Assembly (NCBI GenBank): GCA_003991915.1
Contig: RQTK01000014.1
Location: forward strand, 846,955 to 910,954
Origin: Elysia chlorotica
Lineage: Eukaryota; Mollusca; Gastropoda; Plakobranchidae
Length of the DNA: 64,000 nucleotides
Reading direction: 5' to 3'
Shown: piece after piece, positions 23,800 through 35,100 of the stretch
How positions within the stretch are numbered: position 1 is the stretch's first letter
How the letters are laid out: each line of letters opens with the position of its first letter
Position numbers and translations under genes: made by a program
Notes under the pieces: model-generated
Told to the model about the DNA's origin: nothing
The model's database searches: none
What the model saw: the letters and a program-made list of their open reading frames with translations, nothing else

Positions 23800-24035
23800 G
23801 TCAGTGGTGTGATTAAAGTATAATCAGAGAGTGTGAAATATTGAGAGGTTTCACGGCGAGGATTTTGCAAATACGGCATAAGGCGGTTGCTTCCTTCTTT
23901 AAACAACAGTAAAGCCTCAAGGTGAACATTGTTCTACCGCCTCAGTTTCAGTAAAGAAATAAAGTTTGCACGCGCTACTATAGCTCCTCGTATCAAATAC
24001 TCTGTGAGCTCTTTTTGTGAAACGTCTCACTAAAT
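23800..24035. repeat. Dispersed repeat, copy 2
   Basis: Partner of 7188-7330, sharing GAGAGGTTTCACGGCGAGG, GATTTTGCAAA, GCACGCGC and AGCTCCTCGTATCAAA. It carries about 90 extra bases in its middle. Confidence 0.7.
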
Positions 24036-24177
24036 CTTTAGTCTCTGGTATAATATTCCATCACATTGAACTATGTATTCCATCCATCAAGAGCCATGCT
24101 ATGTAGTGTTGGCGATCATGCTCTTCCACACTTCCCGAACATGCTGCTTTCAATGTCTCGTCATTTTGCCTGTGGTG

Positions 24178-24421
24178 TTAGGTGGCCTTGGGGTAGGACA
24201 TCGACTTCCGACGCAAAAGGTCCGTCGTTCGAGCCCTGGCTATTCCGTCCCCTATTGGTTGGGTCGGTGTCAGTTTAATGAGATCAGCTGAGACAGGAGC
24301 CATGGTATCCACGCCCTGTCTCGTGTGTGGCAGCAAATAAAATTGTCAGACGTCAGTCTTGGGGCTCGTCCACAATATAGCCTATACAGTGCTGATGTTG
24401 TACATTAAACCCACTCAACTA
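24178..24421 (+). mobile_element. tRNA-derived SINE, full length
   Basis: The head GGTGGCCTTGGGGTAGGACA with CGTTCGAGCCCTGG is followed by GGTTGGGTCGGTGTCAG, GATCAGCTGAGACAGGAGCC, CTGTCTCGTGTGTGGCAGC and the tail ACATTAAACCCACTC. It aligns along its whole length with the copy at 40411-40641, and the two make a good reference pair for the family. Confidence 0.88.
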
Positions 24422-25465
24422 CAATACTATTTATAATCTGATCTTTTCGTGTTAGCTTCATAAGGCCTATAAGCTGTCCACGAGATTTCGGGCGTTCTTC
24501 TGAGGATCCACATTTTAGTTGACTCTGGTTTCTTCTGGTCTTCGGCGGTGGTTTTGGCGGGGGGGGGGGGGGGGGGGTATTTTTGTTTTGAGAATTTCTG
24601 CGCCTCTCATTCACACATAAGCAATTGAATTCAAGTCAACATAAAAACTCTTCTATTTGTATGCATGGAGATACACTTGTTTGTAAAAATTGCTTTCATT
24701 TTCTGGTGACTATTATTTTCCTGTGTTATTCTTGACGATATTTCTGTACTATTCTTTTCATCACTGCAGGTTAAAGTTCCTAAGTATTTAAATTGGTCAC
24801 GCTGTTTGAATTAAGTTCCTTCGATAGAGATATTTTTCTGCGGATGTTCTTTCTTTTGAATATGACCTTTACTTCTGTCTTTTTACTATTCAATTCCAGT
24901 CCTGTTTTCTTGCTCTCTTTTTCAACAATATCAAACAGTCGTTGCGGGTTTTCACTATTTTATGAAATTAGTGCAGTGCCTTCGGCATAATTATCATAAG
25001 CTGTTTATATTACGTCCTCCTTTAATTCCACGATATCCGCAATACAATCTCATTTTGTCCGATTTTTTTTTGTTTCGAACCATATAATTATCTACCGATT
25101 ATAGGCCAAACGCTCTACTACTTGCACCCCTCCCATCCCCCCGCCCTCAGATTGTCACAAAATAAAGGTCGTTAAAGCAAAACATCAGAGAGGACTAAAA
25201 GCTGCGCATCGAATTAGATACGTTCATTTTTGCTATCACAAAATTCCTTGTTTTGAGGATTCATTCAAATCTGTGCATACTTGAAGAGACAAAGCAGCAT
25301 AAAGGCACAGCTGTAAAAATAACTTTCCAGTTCTATCCGAAACCTCTTAAAATCCACATCAACATATTAAAACATGAACATTATCATGTTGGTGGGCAAG
25401 ACATAGGAAAATGGGTAGCCACCAATTCCAGTAAAGATCAAGGGGGTTTTTGATGTTGTATTTTT
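24422..25465. other. Intergenic DNA with a poly-G run
   Basis: A G run of about 19 bases lies at 24559-24577. The poly-Pro frame over it is an artefact. No gene is supported. Confidence 0.5.
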
Positions 25466-25528
25466 GCTTTTGTTTTGTTTGTTTTGTTTTGTTTTGTTTT
25501 GTTTTGTTTTTCGTGTGTGTGTGTGTAT
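25466..25528. repeat. GTTTT and GT microsatellites
   Basis: About nine GTTTT/GTTTG units are followed directly by a short GT tract. Confidence 0.95.
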
Positions 25529-25894
25529 GTTTAGCAGATGGTACACCAACTTTATTGATGCATTTATCAAGTACCGTGTCTACAGCAGATATGTGTGACT
25601 ATGGCACGCCACTCATCTCCTTGTTTATACAACTTCAAACAGTCTGAATTGCCAACTTTATACTTCTTTTAAAATTTGGGCGTTAAGAAATGTTTTTTAA
25701 ATAAAATAATCCAGAAGACAATAGCATAAAGAGAGTATAGTGAACGACATGGTGAGAGAAATGACTTGTTCTGGTGAGACTCATTATGTGCCATGCACTC
25801 ACTATGGGCAGGGGATGGCCTAACTCCCCCGTTGCATGAGGGGCCTCTACCATATGACCGCTCAGGCCTCTAACCCATAACGGCGGAATTTGAG

Positions 25895-26165
25895 ATGAGT
25901 TAGTTGCTAAATGTCTAACGTCAGCAACAACGCTTTACTGTGGACTGATCCCAAGAGTAACGTCTGGAAAATAAACGTACCGCCACACAGAAACAATGTG
26001 GGGATAGCAGAATTCCTGTCCCTGCGGGTCACATTACATTGACACCGACGCAACCAGTAGAGAACGAAATCAACAATTAAATAATTCTTACCGATCGTGG
26101 GTTTCGAGTCGGCGACGAGCAAAGTTCTATTACTTGCACAAGTCCCCCTACCCCACCCCCACCCC
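25895..26165 (-). mobile_element. tRNA-derived SINE, minus strand
   Basis: It shows the reversed tail GCTAAATGTCTAACGTCAGC, GATCCCAAGAGTAACGTCTG, GCCACACAGAAAC and the degraded core TCCTGTCCCTGCGGGTCAC. The reversed head GTTCTATTACTTGCAC follows. It is moderately diverged. Confidence 0.75.
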
Positions 26166-26690
26166 TTCCTTCCTTTACATGTCCAATCGTTTCCACTTTT
26201 CATTGGGCTAGAAATGAACATACTCTCATAGTCATTTGCTGAATTTTGGCTAAATATATTCTTTGACAGTTTATATTCTAAAAATTGCCTTAATTAATAA
26301 TTAAAAAATGGACACTCACTGAGTATAGCTCAAAGTCTAGCTCGTTGGTGTGATCATGGTAAGTAAGAGGAGGTTATTACTTAATATAATTATACAATAT
26401 TATCCTTATATCATGATGAAGTGTAATAATTAATAGGCGCTAGTATGAAGCGTGCGTGCCTTTAGGAAAACTGATGAACATCAGCCCATTTAATTTTAGA
26501 TTAGATAGAACAAGCTGACCGTTACAGTTCAAGGCGACGCAGACCTGTTATGATATCTTTAACTACATTCTACTGATACTGATGACCTTTGCAAAAATTT
26601 GGTGAAAGATATGATATCAGAATTGGAATAACATTTTGACCAACGATAATATTTAGTGAAGATATTCGGTTATTGAGACGTGAAATCTTC
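26166..26690. other. AT-rich intergenic DNA, no gene seen
   Basis: No coding exon or repeat relationship is visible within the window. Confidence 0.5.
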
Positions 26691-26695
26691 AATGT

Positions 26696-26717
26696 TCTCT
26701 ATAGAGCGAGGGAGAAA

Positions 26718-26779
<62 letters not shown>

Positions 26780-26880
26780 GGTTTAACGTCTCCTGGGTTC
26801 TCCTAGATGGTCTAATACGGCCGCGGGCCCCAAGACCCATTTATGTACGCTTAGGCCGGAACCCATCTGAAATGTAGTCT
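26696..26880. mobile_element. Relative of the 88-bp insertion, with CT expansion
   Basis: TTCTCTATAGAGCGAGGGAG, then a CT tract (26719-26776), then CCGGGTTTAACGTCTCCTGG and GGTCTAATACGGCCGCGG match the start, middle and end of the 88-bp insert at 12533-12620. It continues further into GGGCCCCAAGACCCATTTATG, which resembles the reversed SINE tail. The small insert may therefore be an internally deleted derivative of a SINE-related family. Confidence 0.6.
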
Positions 26881-27150
26881 ATCTAGTGTTTTTCAGGTTA
26901 AAAAAATCACCCATGAAAAGTTTCCTGTGCAAGTAATAAAAGTGTCTTGCGCCATTACCCTAATAAAAGAAACGTGTTCATTTTACGGGAATTTTCTCAT
27001 AATTTTAAGTAACCAAGCGTTGTTTTTTTTTTTCGTTTTGTGTGTGTGTGTAGAAAAATCGTCAAAAGTTAATTCAGGGTGTAAAAGCTTTTTAATAATA
27101 AAATAAGAAAGCCATGACATACGTTGTTTCTTTGTTTGGATTTGTTTAAT

Positions 27151-27163
27151 GATATTTCGACTT
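27151..27163. repeat. Target-site duplication, left copy
   Basis: GATATTTCGACTT, identical to 27990-28002 on the other side of the reverse transcriptase fragment. Confidence 0.85.
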
Positions 27164-27989
27164 GACTTACTTTTGACGTATGCCTCTGGATCTCCGGAGG
27201 AACATAGGGCCAAAGCAACGCGTCTCCATCTGATTCGGTTCTGGGCATCCCTCTTCAGTTCAGTCCATGTCCTGCCGGCACTTCTAATCTCTGCCTCCAT
27301 ACTTCTTCGCCATGTCTGTTTTGGTCGTCCAACTTTCCGCTTGCCCTGTGGGTTCCATTCCAGACTCTGCCTCGTGATGTCTGTTGGGGGCTTTCTCAAA
27401 GTATGGCCGATCCAACCCCATTTCCTTTTCTTTATTTGGATGTCAATTGGTGTTTGTTCTGTGCGTCTCCAAAGCTCCTCGTTGGACATGGTCTGAGGCC
27501 ATCTGACTTTAAGTATTGTATTTAAGGCATCCGTTGATGAAGGTCTGGAGCTTTGTTGTTTTTGTCTTGGTGGTTCGCCATGTTTCTGACCCATAGAGTA
27601 GAACATACTTGACATGTGTATTGAAGATTCTTAACTTGTTACGAATGGAGAGGGCTGAAGAGTCCCAAAATGGTCTGAGGCTGTTAAATGCAAATCTTGC
27701 TTTGTTGGTGCGGCTCTTTATGTCCTCTTCGGGGCCCCCATGCTTGTCAACTACGCTACCCAGATAGGTGAACTTGTCCACTTCCTTTATGTTCTTTCCT
27801 TCTGAGCGGAGAGGGTTCGCTTGTTTCTCATTGATCCTCATGATCTCTGTTTTTTTGGATGTCGATCTGTAAGCCAGTCTTTGCTGCTTCCCCTGCTAAC
27901 CTGGGCAATTTGGCCTGTGCATCTTGGTATCTATGTGAGAGGAGACAGATGTCATCTGCAAAGTCAAAATCCTCCAACTGTCTTTCGAA
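27164..27989 (-). pseudogene. 5'-truncated non-LTR reverse transcriptase fragment
   Basis: On the minus strand the fragment begins in the reverse transcriptase core at LEDFDFADDICLLSHRYQDA, which holds the FADD form of the catalytic YADD motif. It continues through FTYLGSVVDKHGG, LLYGSETW, WGWIGHTLRKP and GKRKVGRPKQTWRR, the usual C-terminal blocks of endonuclease/reverse-transcriptase non-LTR elements. A frameshift near 27850 (run of seven A) separates FADD from the rest, and a second frame change lies near 27520-27600. Perfect 13-bp repeats GATATTTCGACTT flank it (27151-27163 and 27990-28002), consistent with target-primed insertion of a truncated copy. The open frame runs on past the element into host DNA to 26983. 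Confidence 0.9.
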
Positions 27990-28002
27990 GATATTTCGAC
28001 TT
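27990..28002. repeat. Target-site duplication, right copy
   Basis: GATATTTCGACTT, directly abutting the 5'-truncation point of the minus-strand element. Confidence 0.85.
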
Positions 28003-28039
28003 AGCTAGAATCAATTAATTGAGTGACTACTAGAGACGA

Positions 28040-28153
28040 ATGCAGAGACAGATACAGACATACACAAAAACAGAGAGAGAAAAAGAGACAGGGAGAAAGA
28101 AAGAAAGAAAGAGACAGATAGAGAAAGAGAGACAGATACAGAGAGAGAGACAT

Positions 28154-28185
<32 letters not shown>

Positions 28186-28186
28186 G

Positions 28187-28234
<48 letters not shown>

Positions 28235-28300
28235 GGCAGGCAGACAGGCAGAGATAGAGAGAGTGAGAATAAGAGTGAGAGAGGGGTGGGGGAAGAGGAG
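28040..28300. repeat. GA/GACA microsatellite cluster
   Basis: Impure GA with AGACAGATA variants leads into a GACA tract at 28188-28242, then more GA. The Arg/Glu/Asp frame over it is an artefact. Confidence 0.95.
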
Positions 28301-28346
28301 AAATTGTCTCGTGCTTAAGATTAGTTCGAGACTTTGACCGAAAGAA

Positions 28347-28620
28347 ACACTGGCTTAAGTGGAAGAGCGGTGGTCTCCCGATCGGGAGTTCTGCGATTTG
28401 AAACCTACGATGGATAATGATATGTCCGGTTTTCTCCCCAACTGGTTGGGTGGGTATTAGTATAATGTGATCAGCTGAGACAGGAGTCCATGTCTCCCCG
28501 TTCTATCTCATGTGTGGCAACACATACAATTGTCAGATGTCAGTCTTATCCACAATATAGTCTATATCGTGATCACGTTGGATTTTTAGCTACCAACTTA
28601 AGTCAAATCAACTCCTTAAG
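28347..28620 (+). mobile_element. tRNA-derived SINE, full length
   Basis: The head CTGGCTTAAGTGGAAGAGCG with GGAGTTCTGCGATTTGAAACC is followed by GGTTGGGTGGGTATTAG, GATCAGCTGAGACAGGAGTC and TCTCATGTGTGGCAACACAT. The tail ends at TCACGTTGGATTTTTAGC. The B box is decayed. Confidence 0.82.
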
Positions 28621-31150
28621 TAACTGTCAATTTAAGAAATGTGCAAAATTAGTATTTGGCGATGCTTATCAGAGTTGTGGTGTATTTTTTTTTTTTTTTA
28701 ATTCTATTATTTTATTATTTTGTTTCCATCTCCTTTTGGTTTGGTCGGTGCCAGTACAAATAATAAGGACAGGTTGGCATTTGATAGTTACAATGTGGGC
28801 TAAGAAGTATTGAAAGGGCATACCATGGTTTAAATAAAACAGGCCACAATATACTTGGACATGTCGACATGTATTAATTCTCTCTAACTCGGCCTGTAGT
28901 TAGAGAAATCTCCGAGTTTCACACACACAAAAGAGTCACATAATTTCGCAGAAAGAGGTAAAAAAGGTACATACATTATCAATATTACTTCTACATAGCA
29001 GGAACCACTGCCTCTTTGGTGGATTTTATGTGTTCTTCTTGAACCAATACTATCTTGAAACTTCTTTAAAAGAACAGGGAAGTGAAGGGGCTCGTATGCC
29101 CCTGCCTCTGTTGAATTCTAAAGAACAAGGTTCATAACAATGCAGGTACAATTATATTATATTTAAAATTAGAGAGATAGAGAGAGAGACAAAGAGAAAG
29201 AGGGGGAGAGCGAGAAAAAGAGAGGGAGAGAGAAAGAGAAAGAAAGAGAGAGATAAAGCAGGTCATGTACACTCTTATGTGTGTATTAATGTATCACTCA
29301 AGTGAATGTCAAGGTTATTCTTGCCACTGTTATTATCGAAACTATTTTGAACACGTGAATAAAAGTGCAACCTATCTACGAACATCCTCGCATCGCATGG
29401 TCCAACAGATTACGAAACAAACAGTTTCTTACATCTACATTATTTGTCAACCAACTCAAACCACACAAAAATAGAGTAAACTGTTACAACTGTGCCCAAT
29501 AGTTGATTAATAATATTGCACTTTACCTCGATGCGCACTTAACTGGAGGTATTACAATTTAAAAATAATATCCACTTCTAGTCTATGAGACACTGGTTTA
29601 TATTATATGGAAGGTCTCACATTCGATGCCCGTTCGAGTCGACTTGTTCCACACTGATGTCAGAAGTACATGACCCTTTATAGAAACTGGAGTTCTGGTA
29701 TCCTCGCTTTGTCTCTGTGGGGTCATTGATCTTTGCGCCTTCCCGATTTGGGGCTGGCGTGCCTTATGGCTGTTTTCCGTGTTAAGCAATCCTGCGCCAG
29801 TCTGTGGTTCACATGTCTACTCTAATCCTACAGAAGTTGAATCTGCCTTCTCTTGTATGTCGTCGCACATTGTACCACTTCCTACTGGATCTGACTTTCT
29901 CTCTTCTTCCTTCCATTCTGCCTGTTAGGATAATTGTTTGAGCGAGGCTGTCATAACTTGCTATTAAGGCAGCGCGCCAAATTGTCATACTTTAGTTTGG
30001 GGCTCAAATAAGATATAACATAGCCGTGTAGCTGAATATTAACAAACAAACATTGTGAGAAAGTTAATGGCAAGTTCTTCCTCTTTGCCTTTCCCTTAAT
30101 ATGTGTTATTCCCCGCATTATTTCGTGCCCCTGCGCTGACTTGTTAATTACTATAGATTGGGCATTATGCAAAAATTATCAGACAATGTTCATGTCTTTG
30201 ATCCACTTCCAGTATCAATTTTCCTTCCGGATTTGATAACATTAAGCTATTATAATCTCATCGTATTGTACATATCACTCTATCCCATGTGGTAAAAAAA
30301 AATCCAATTCAAGAAAAAATGATCAAGAAAATTAAACCGTTCAAAACCAATATCTTTCAGCTCTTATACAAAACATTTAAGATCTTCTAAGGAAAAGAAA
30401 TGATCGAATGGTTGATAGGGAAAATAGATATAATGTAGATAAATAAAGAGAAACTGAATGAGAGCAAGGTTTAAAAAATGGTGGGGGAGCGAAACAGAGA
30501 CAGAGGCAGAGAGACACAGAGAGAGATATATATATATAGAGAGAGAGACAGAGAGATAGACAGAGGCAGAGATTAAATAGGTTAACAATTACAATTAGGC
30601 CTACACTAACTTGATTTTTCATGGTAAAAAGAATATGAAAAAAGGTAGCCAAGGAACATAATAAATGAAAAGTGGAATTTTGTACATCTATAAAAAATAA
30701 TTTATGCCCCTTACCACATTCAAAGGGAAAATACTCCGTATAGAGGAAGATAGTTCAAAAAGAAAAACAAGCAAAAAGAAAGAAAAAAAAAAGCAATGGG
30801 GATCTCCATAGGCAATCCTTCATCCTCCATAGGCACCCTCAGGATAGCCGGCCCACCACTTTTATAGTGATGAAGTATTTTAGGAATTTGGACTACCTTT
30901 ACAATTTTTTTTACCAAAAAATCCGGTGCATTTTGGGAAGAAGCCCATCTGACCCAATGCACTAATGACTGAGACCACGAGCTGACATAACACGGGGATC
31001 TTAGGCGTTTTACCGGCCTGAATACGTCGTCCCTAGAGAAGGAACTTTGGCAATCGTCATTGAACTAACTAGAGTCATGTAAGTGCCACCATCTTTTTAG
31101 CTATCAATCCATTTATCAATCCCTATATCCATCTTTAAACCCACCCACCC
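28621..31150. other. Intergenic DNA with GA tracts and degraded SINE pieces
   Basis: GA-rich tracts lie at 29170-29255 and 30496-30570. Pieces of SINE-like DNA (GTTCGAGTCGACTTG near 29632, AAATTGTCATACTTTAG near 29980) suggest an interrupted SINE. A minus-strand frame at 30720-30962 holds an internal near-repeat of TGCCTATGGAG and no known domain. No gene is supported. Confidence 0.5.
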
Positions 31151-31151
31151 G

Positions 31152-31314
<163 letters not shown>

Positions 31315-31739
31315 ATAATGATTTAGTCCCGTACCTGTTTGTTCAACGCTATTTTTTTCTATTGATATGAGCAGATCTCTATTATGATGTTAAATGGATT
31401 AAAGCAGTCCTACAAATAAAATACGTTTAAAATGAGAGTAGATGTAGGCCCTATATTATCAGTAACAATAACAATACATTGTATGTATTACATGGTATTA
31501 TCCCTAAATCTCAAGACTTGCCATTACGTTTTGTTGAAGACGTGAATAAGAATAATATGAAGGCCAAAATTTACAAATATAAAAAATTGTAAAATATATA
31601 TTTATATATATTTTTTTTTTTTTTGGTACGTTATAAATAATAATTTAAAAAAAAAGAATCCGCAACAATAATTTTTCGACTTGCTGTCTAAGGTCATAAT
31701 AGTTTTAAAAGATATACGCCTTCCGAGTGATCTCCCTTA

Positions 31740-32085
31740 AAACTATTTTTGGGTCGGCCAGGTCAGGATTTGACCTTGTCCGGGGTCAACCTAGGTCTGG
31801 AACGGAGATCTCGCGCTGTGTGGTGTCATGCTATGAGATGAGATCTTAGAGAACTCGAACAAGACATCAATGACGTCAAGGGATTTTCCCGAAGAAATCA
31901 TCGATGAGTCATCTAAAAGAAGTGAAGTTAGGCGTCCAAACAGTCTTTCCGATGGCCTAAGAATACTTTCACCGCAAGCCCAAGAGGCTGCAGCAACACG
32001 GTGGCACCAAAACGAAGCCGTTTCTGGGCAAAATCCTGCCCAGAGGGGTGCTAGAAAGCTGGCTAATTTCAGCCGAAACCCCAAG
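31740..32085 (+). promoter_or_regulatory. Putative MKK4 promoter and 5' UTR
   Basis: This stretch is GC-richer than its surroundings and ends at the MKK4 start codon. It holds a perfect CRE palindrome TGACGTCA (31871-31878). It also holds an inverted nuclear-receptor half-site pair AGGTCA-GGATT-TGACCT (31760-31776, IR5 spacing). I see no TATA box. An in-frame upstream ATG at 31870 keeps the frame open for 72 extra codons, so part of this could be translated. The transcription start cannot be placed from sequence alone. Confidence 0.5.
31871..31878. promoter_or_regulatory. Consensus CRE/ATF site
   Basis: The full 8-bp palindrome TGACGTCA lies 208 bp before the preferred MKK4 start codon. CREB/ATF/Jun family factors bind this sequence. 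Occupancy here is inferred. Confidence 0.5.
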
Positions 32086-32113
32086 ATGGCGTCCCCGGAC
32101 TCCACTGGTCAAG
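32086..32113 (+). CDS. MAP2K4: MKK4 coding exon 1
   Basis: Encodes MASPDSTGQ plus one base. The donor is CAAG|GTATTT. Residues 1-9 have no counterpart outside close relatives. Confidence 0.8.
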
Positions 32114-35100
32114 GTATTTAACTCTTTTAACACTTTCCTGGCGTCGATTTTCCCCTTACTGTAGACTATGCTATGATGAACAGATCTAGGAAAGTACAAT
32201 AAACCTGTGTCCCCTAAAATTACACTATATTCTAGGCATAGATTCTAGAACTCGATATAGATCTAATGAAGATCTAGAATCACTATCTAGAAATCTAGTT
32301 CTAGATAGTGTGTCTATCTCTAAGACAGCGTTCTCGAAACCTGGATCCAACCGAGACAAGAATTCTAGATTCTAGGTAATCTAGATCTAGATTAAAGTCC
32401 TAGCCTAAAATCTAGAACTCGATCTAAACCAAGGGTACTCCTTGAGTTTTGTGGTCCATAGGCTGTGTGCGATCAAATGGGTGGGCGGACGGAATTGGAG
32501 GGACGAGTGGGTAGGATTCGATTAGGCCTATATTGTAGTCAGTCAACCTGTGGAGAGAGAGAAAGAGAGACAGGCGGAGCAAGCGTGTGTGAGACAGAGA
32601 TAGAGTTTCTATTGCCTAACATATCAATCATTCAATGTTATGTGCTTGTGTATGTTTATCCCCACCCCCCTTTTCTGCCCGTATTGTACCTGTGTTCAAA
32701 TAAACAATTGAATACAATCAAATCACTCTCTGTCTTTGAATCAAACAAATCACACCAGTACAAAAAACAAAACAAAAAGAAAAAGACAGGGAGTTCAGCT
32801 GGCAGGTATTTTATTCAATTTTGATAGAGAAAACAAATAATTAAAAGACAGGGAGTACAGCTAGCACAGTAGCAGGTATTTTATTCAATTTTAATATATC
32901 GAATTCCGCCGACCCATTTGATCGCCTACAGGCTAGGTGACCACAAAACTCAAGGAGTGCCAAATCAAGAGATCTGATTCTTTTGTTTCAAGCTTGTTAG
33001 TTGTTACAGAATCTAGAGATGAATGTGAATCCTGACTAAATTAGTTTTAGAAGCTGAAGTGCTTGTCCTGAGATTGAAAATGAACCTTGAAAGGAAGATC
33101 AGGGTCTAGATCTGAATCTAGAATCGGAGCTCAAAACCACAAGTCGAGTTTAGACTCTAGATCTAGGGACTATTTCAGAAGTACAACTGTGCGATAGATC
33201 TAGATCTGCTTGAGAAATGTCACATTCTTATACAACCAATTGTAAGCTGCTGCGAATTCCTAGGCCTATAAGGTTTTTAGATCTAGATCTGCATTTAGTT
33301 TTCTAGTCTACTCCAAGATAAGAATGATATTATCAATTCTTCACCTTTCGCCAATATAATACAGAATTATTTAGATTTGGGTGTATACATCTATAGAGTG
33401 TAGATCTGTATAACCCCAAAGATAGTAAAAAATCAAATTGGAGGTATCATTGAAAGCATGAGAACATTTGATGTTGCCAGTAGAATTGTCAAAATAGGCT
33501 GTCTTTATGCACTATAGATCTATATATGTATAGTGTTCTTTCTCAATAATGGGCATAAAAAACGTGTGTTGTGACTTGTTTACTTGATAATCTTTCGGTA
33601 TAGAAAATATTAAATTAAGAAAGAGCAATCATGTATAGTGTGCATATCAAAATGTAGACGTAAATAACAAAGTTTAAAAGTTCTCTCCTTAATCATTAAA
33701 TTTCCCTATATCTAATGAAGATTGTTTACTTTTTTTACCAGTACTAGTGTTACAGCAATGAAGTCATAAACTTCTATTGCTGCTACCACTACTACTTCAA
33801 CGACTATGACTACTAGTTTAAACTCTACTACGCCGACGATGACTTTTATTACTAATTATACTACTACCATTTCTAATTTTCTATTAATACTACTACTACT
33901 ACTACTGCTACTATTACTACTACCAGCTCTACCACTATAACCACAACATCATAAACATAAAATATTCCTCCTACTTGTAAAATTTCTTCTCTACACAACC
34001 CATTGAATTGGATCCACATCCAGTACTACTTGATTTTAATCTCGACTTAAGGGAGGTTGAAATCCTCCAAGTTTGGCAACTATTAAGGACAGTACGTCCT
34101 GATCCATACTATTATTTGATTTTCACCCAAAATTGATTAATAATAAAGAGAAAACACTGAGCTTAATAAGTACATGTCATTGTCAAAGGATACTGAATAC
34201 TGCACTTTATCGCTGAAATCTCAACTGAAGTGAATATTTTAAATGTAAGTGGAAGGGGGCAAACCAGCTATAAATTGGTATAGCGTTGATATCTCAACAA
34301 AGAGGTCCCCGGTTTTGAAACTCCACCGGGCACGTTTTTTTGGTCAGATTTCATCCCCTTCTGGTTGTGTTGGTGTCTGTATAACTCTACAGGCTGAGAT
34401 AGAAACCCTGGTATCCTTACACTGTTACTGTGTGGCAGTGCGTAAAATTATCAGATGTTAATCTTGATACCTGTCTCAGAAACAAACCAACCAACCTGTA
34501 GGTAGTAAGGGAAAAACCAAGTGGATCCAGACAACCACAAGTGACTGCAGATTAGTATTGAATGATATTGATGCCATCACCAGTAGAAGTCCCACTTATA
34601 CATCGGAATAGGATTTTATGGTTTCTCTGTATATCTTGTCTAGTCTATGATTCAAAATATTTTTAACTTTTATTTTTATTTTATTTTACTAGCGGAGATA
34701 CGTCAAGGCCTTCGCCTTGAATTCCAACCTCTGGGTCCAGGGACGCCGCCAACCCAAAGCTCAATCAAGCAGCCATCACCATCAAACTCCTCCATCCTTG
34801 CAGACCATGGCCACACAACTCAAATGTGAGAAGTTTGTTCATATGTAATTCATGACACTAATCAGAATTTTGCTTTCTAAAGGTGAAGCTATTCTAAATA
34901 TTAAAATTGGTATGCATGAAGGGTTGAACTTTGTCGATTTCTTACTTGTAAGCATAAAAATGTATTCTGATTTCATGTTTTTCTATTTCAACAGCCATCT
35001 CTAATGAATTGTAGGCCTAATTATTATAATCTGATAGATACAAGTCTTCGGAAAGGAAAAGAAATATTGCACTCTAATTGAGATTCACATATGTTGTAAA

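Noticed and set aside
26983..27615. 210-residue frame as one protein
   Set aside because: Only the first part is LINE-derived. The last ~60 codons lie beyond the target duplication in host DNA.
31791..32105. 104-residue minus-strand frame
   Set aside because: Shadow of the GC-rich MKK4 leader and exon 1 on the other strand.
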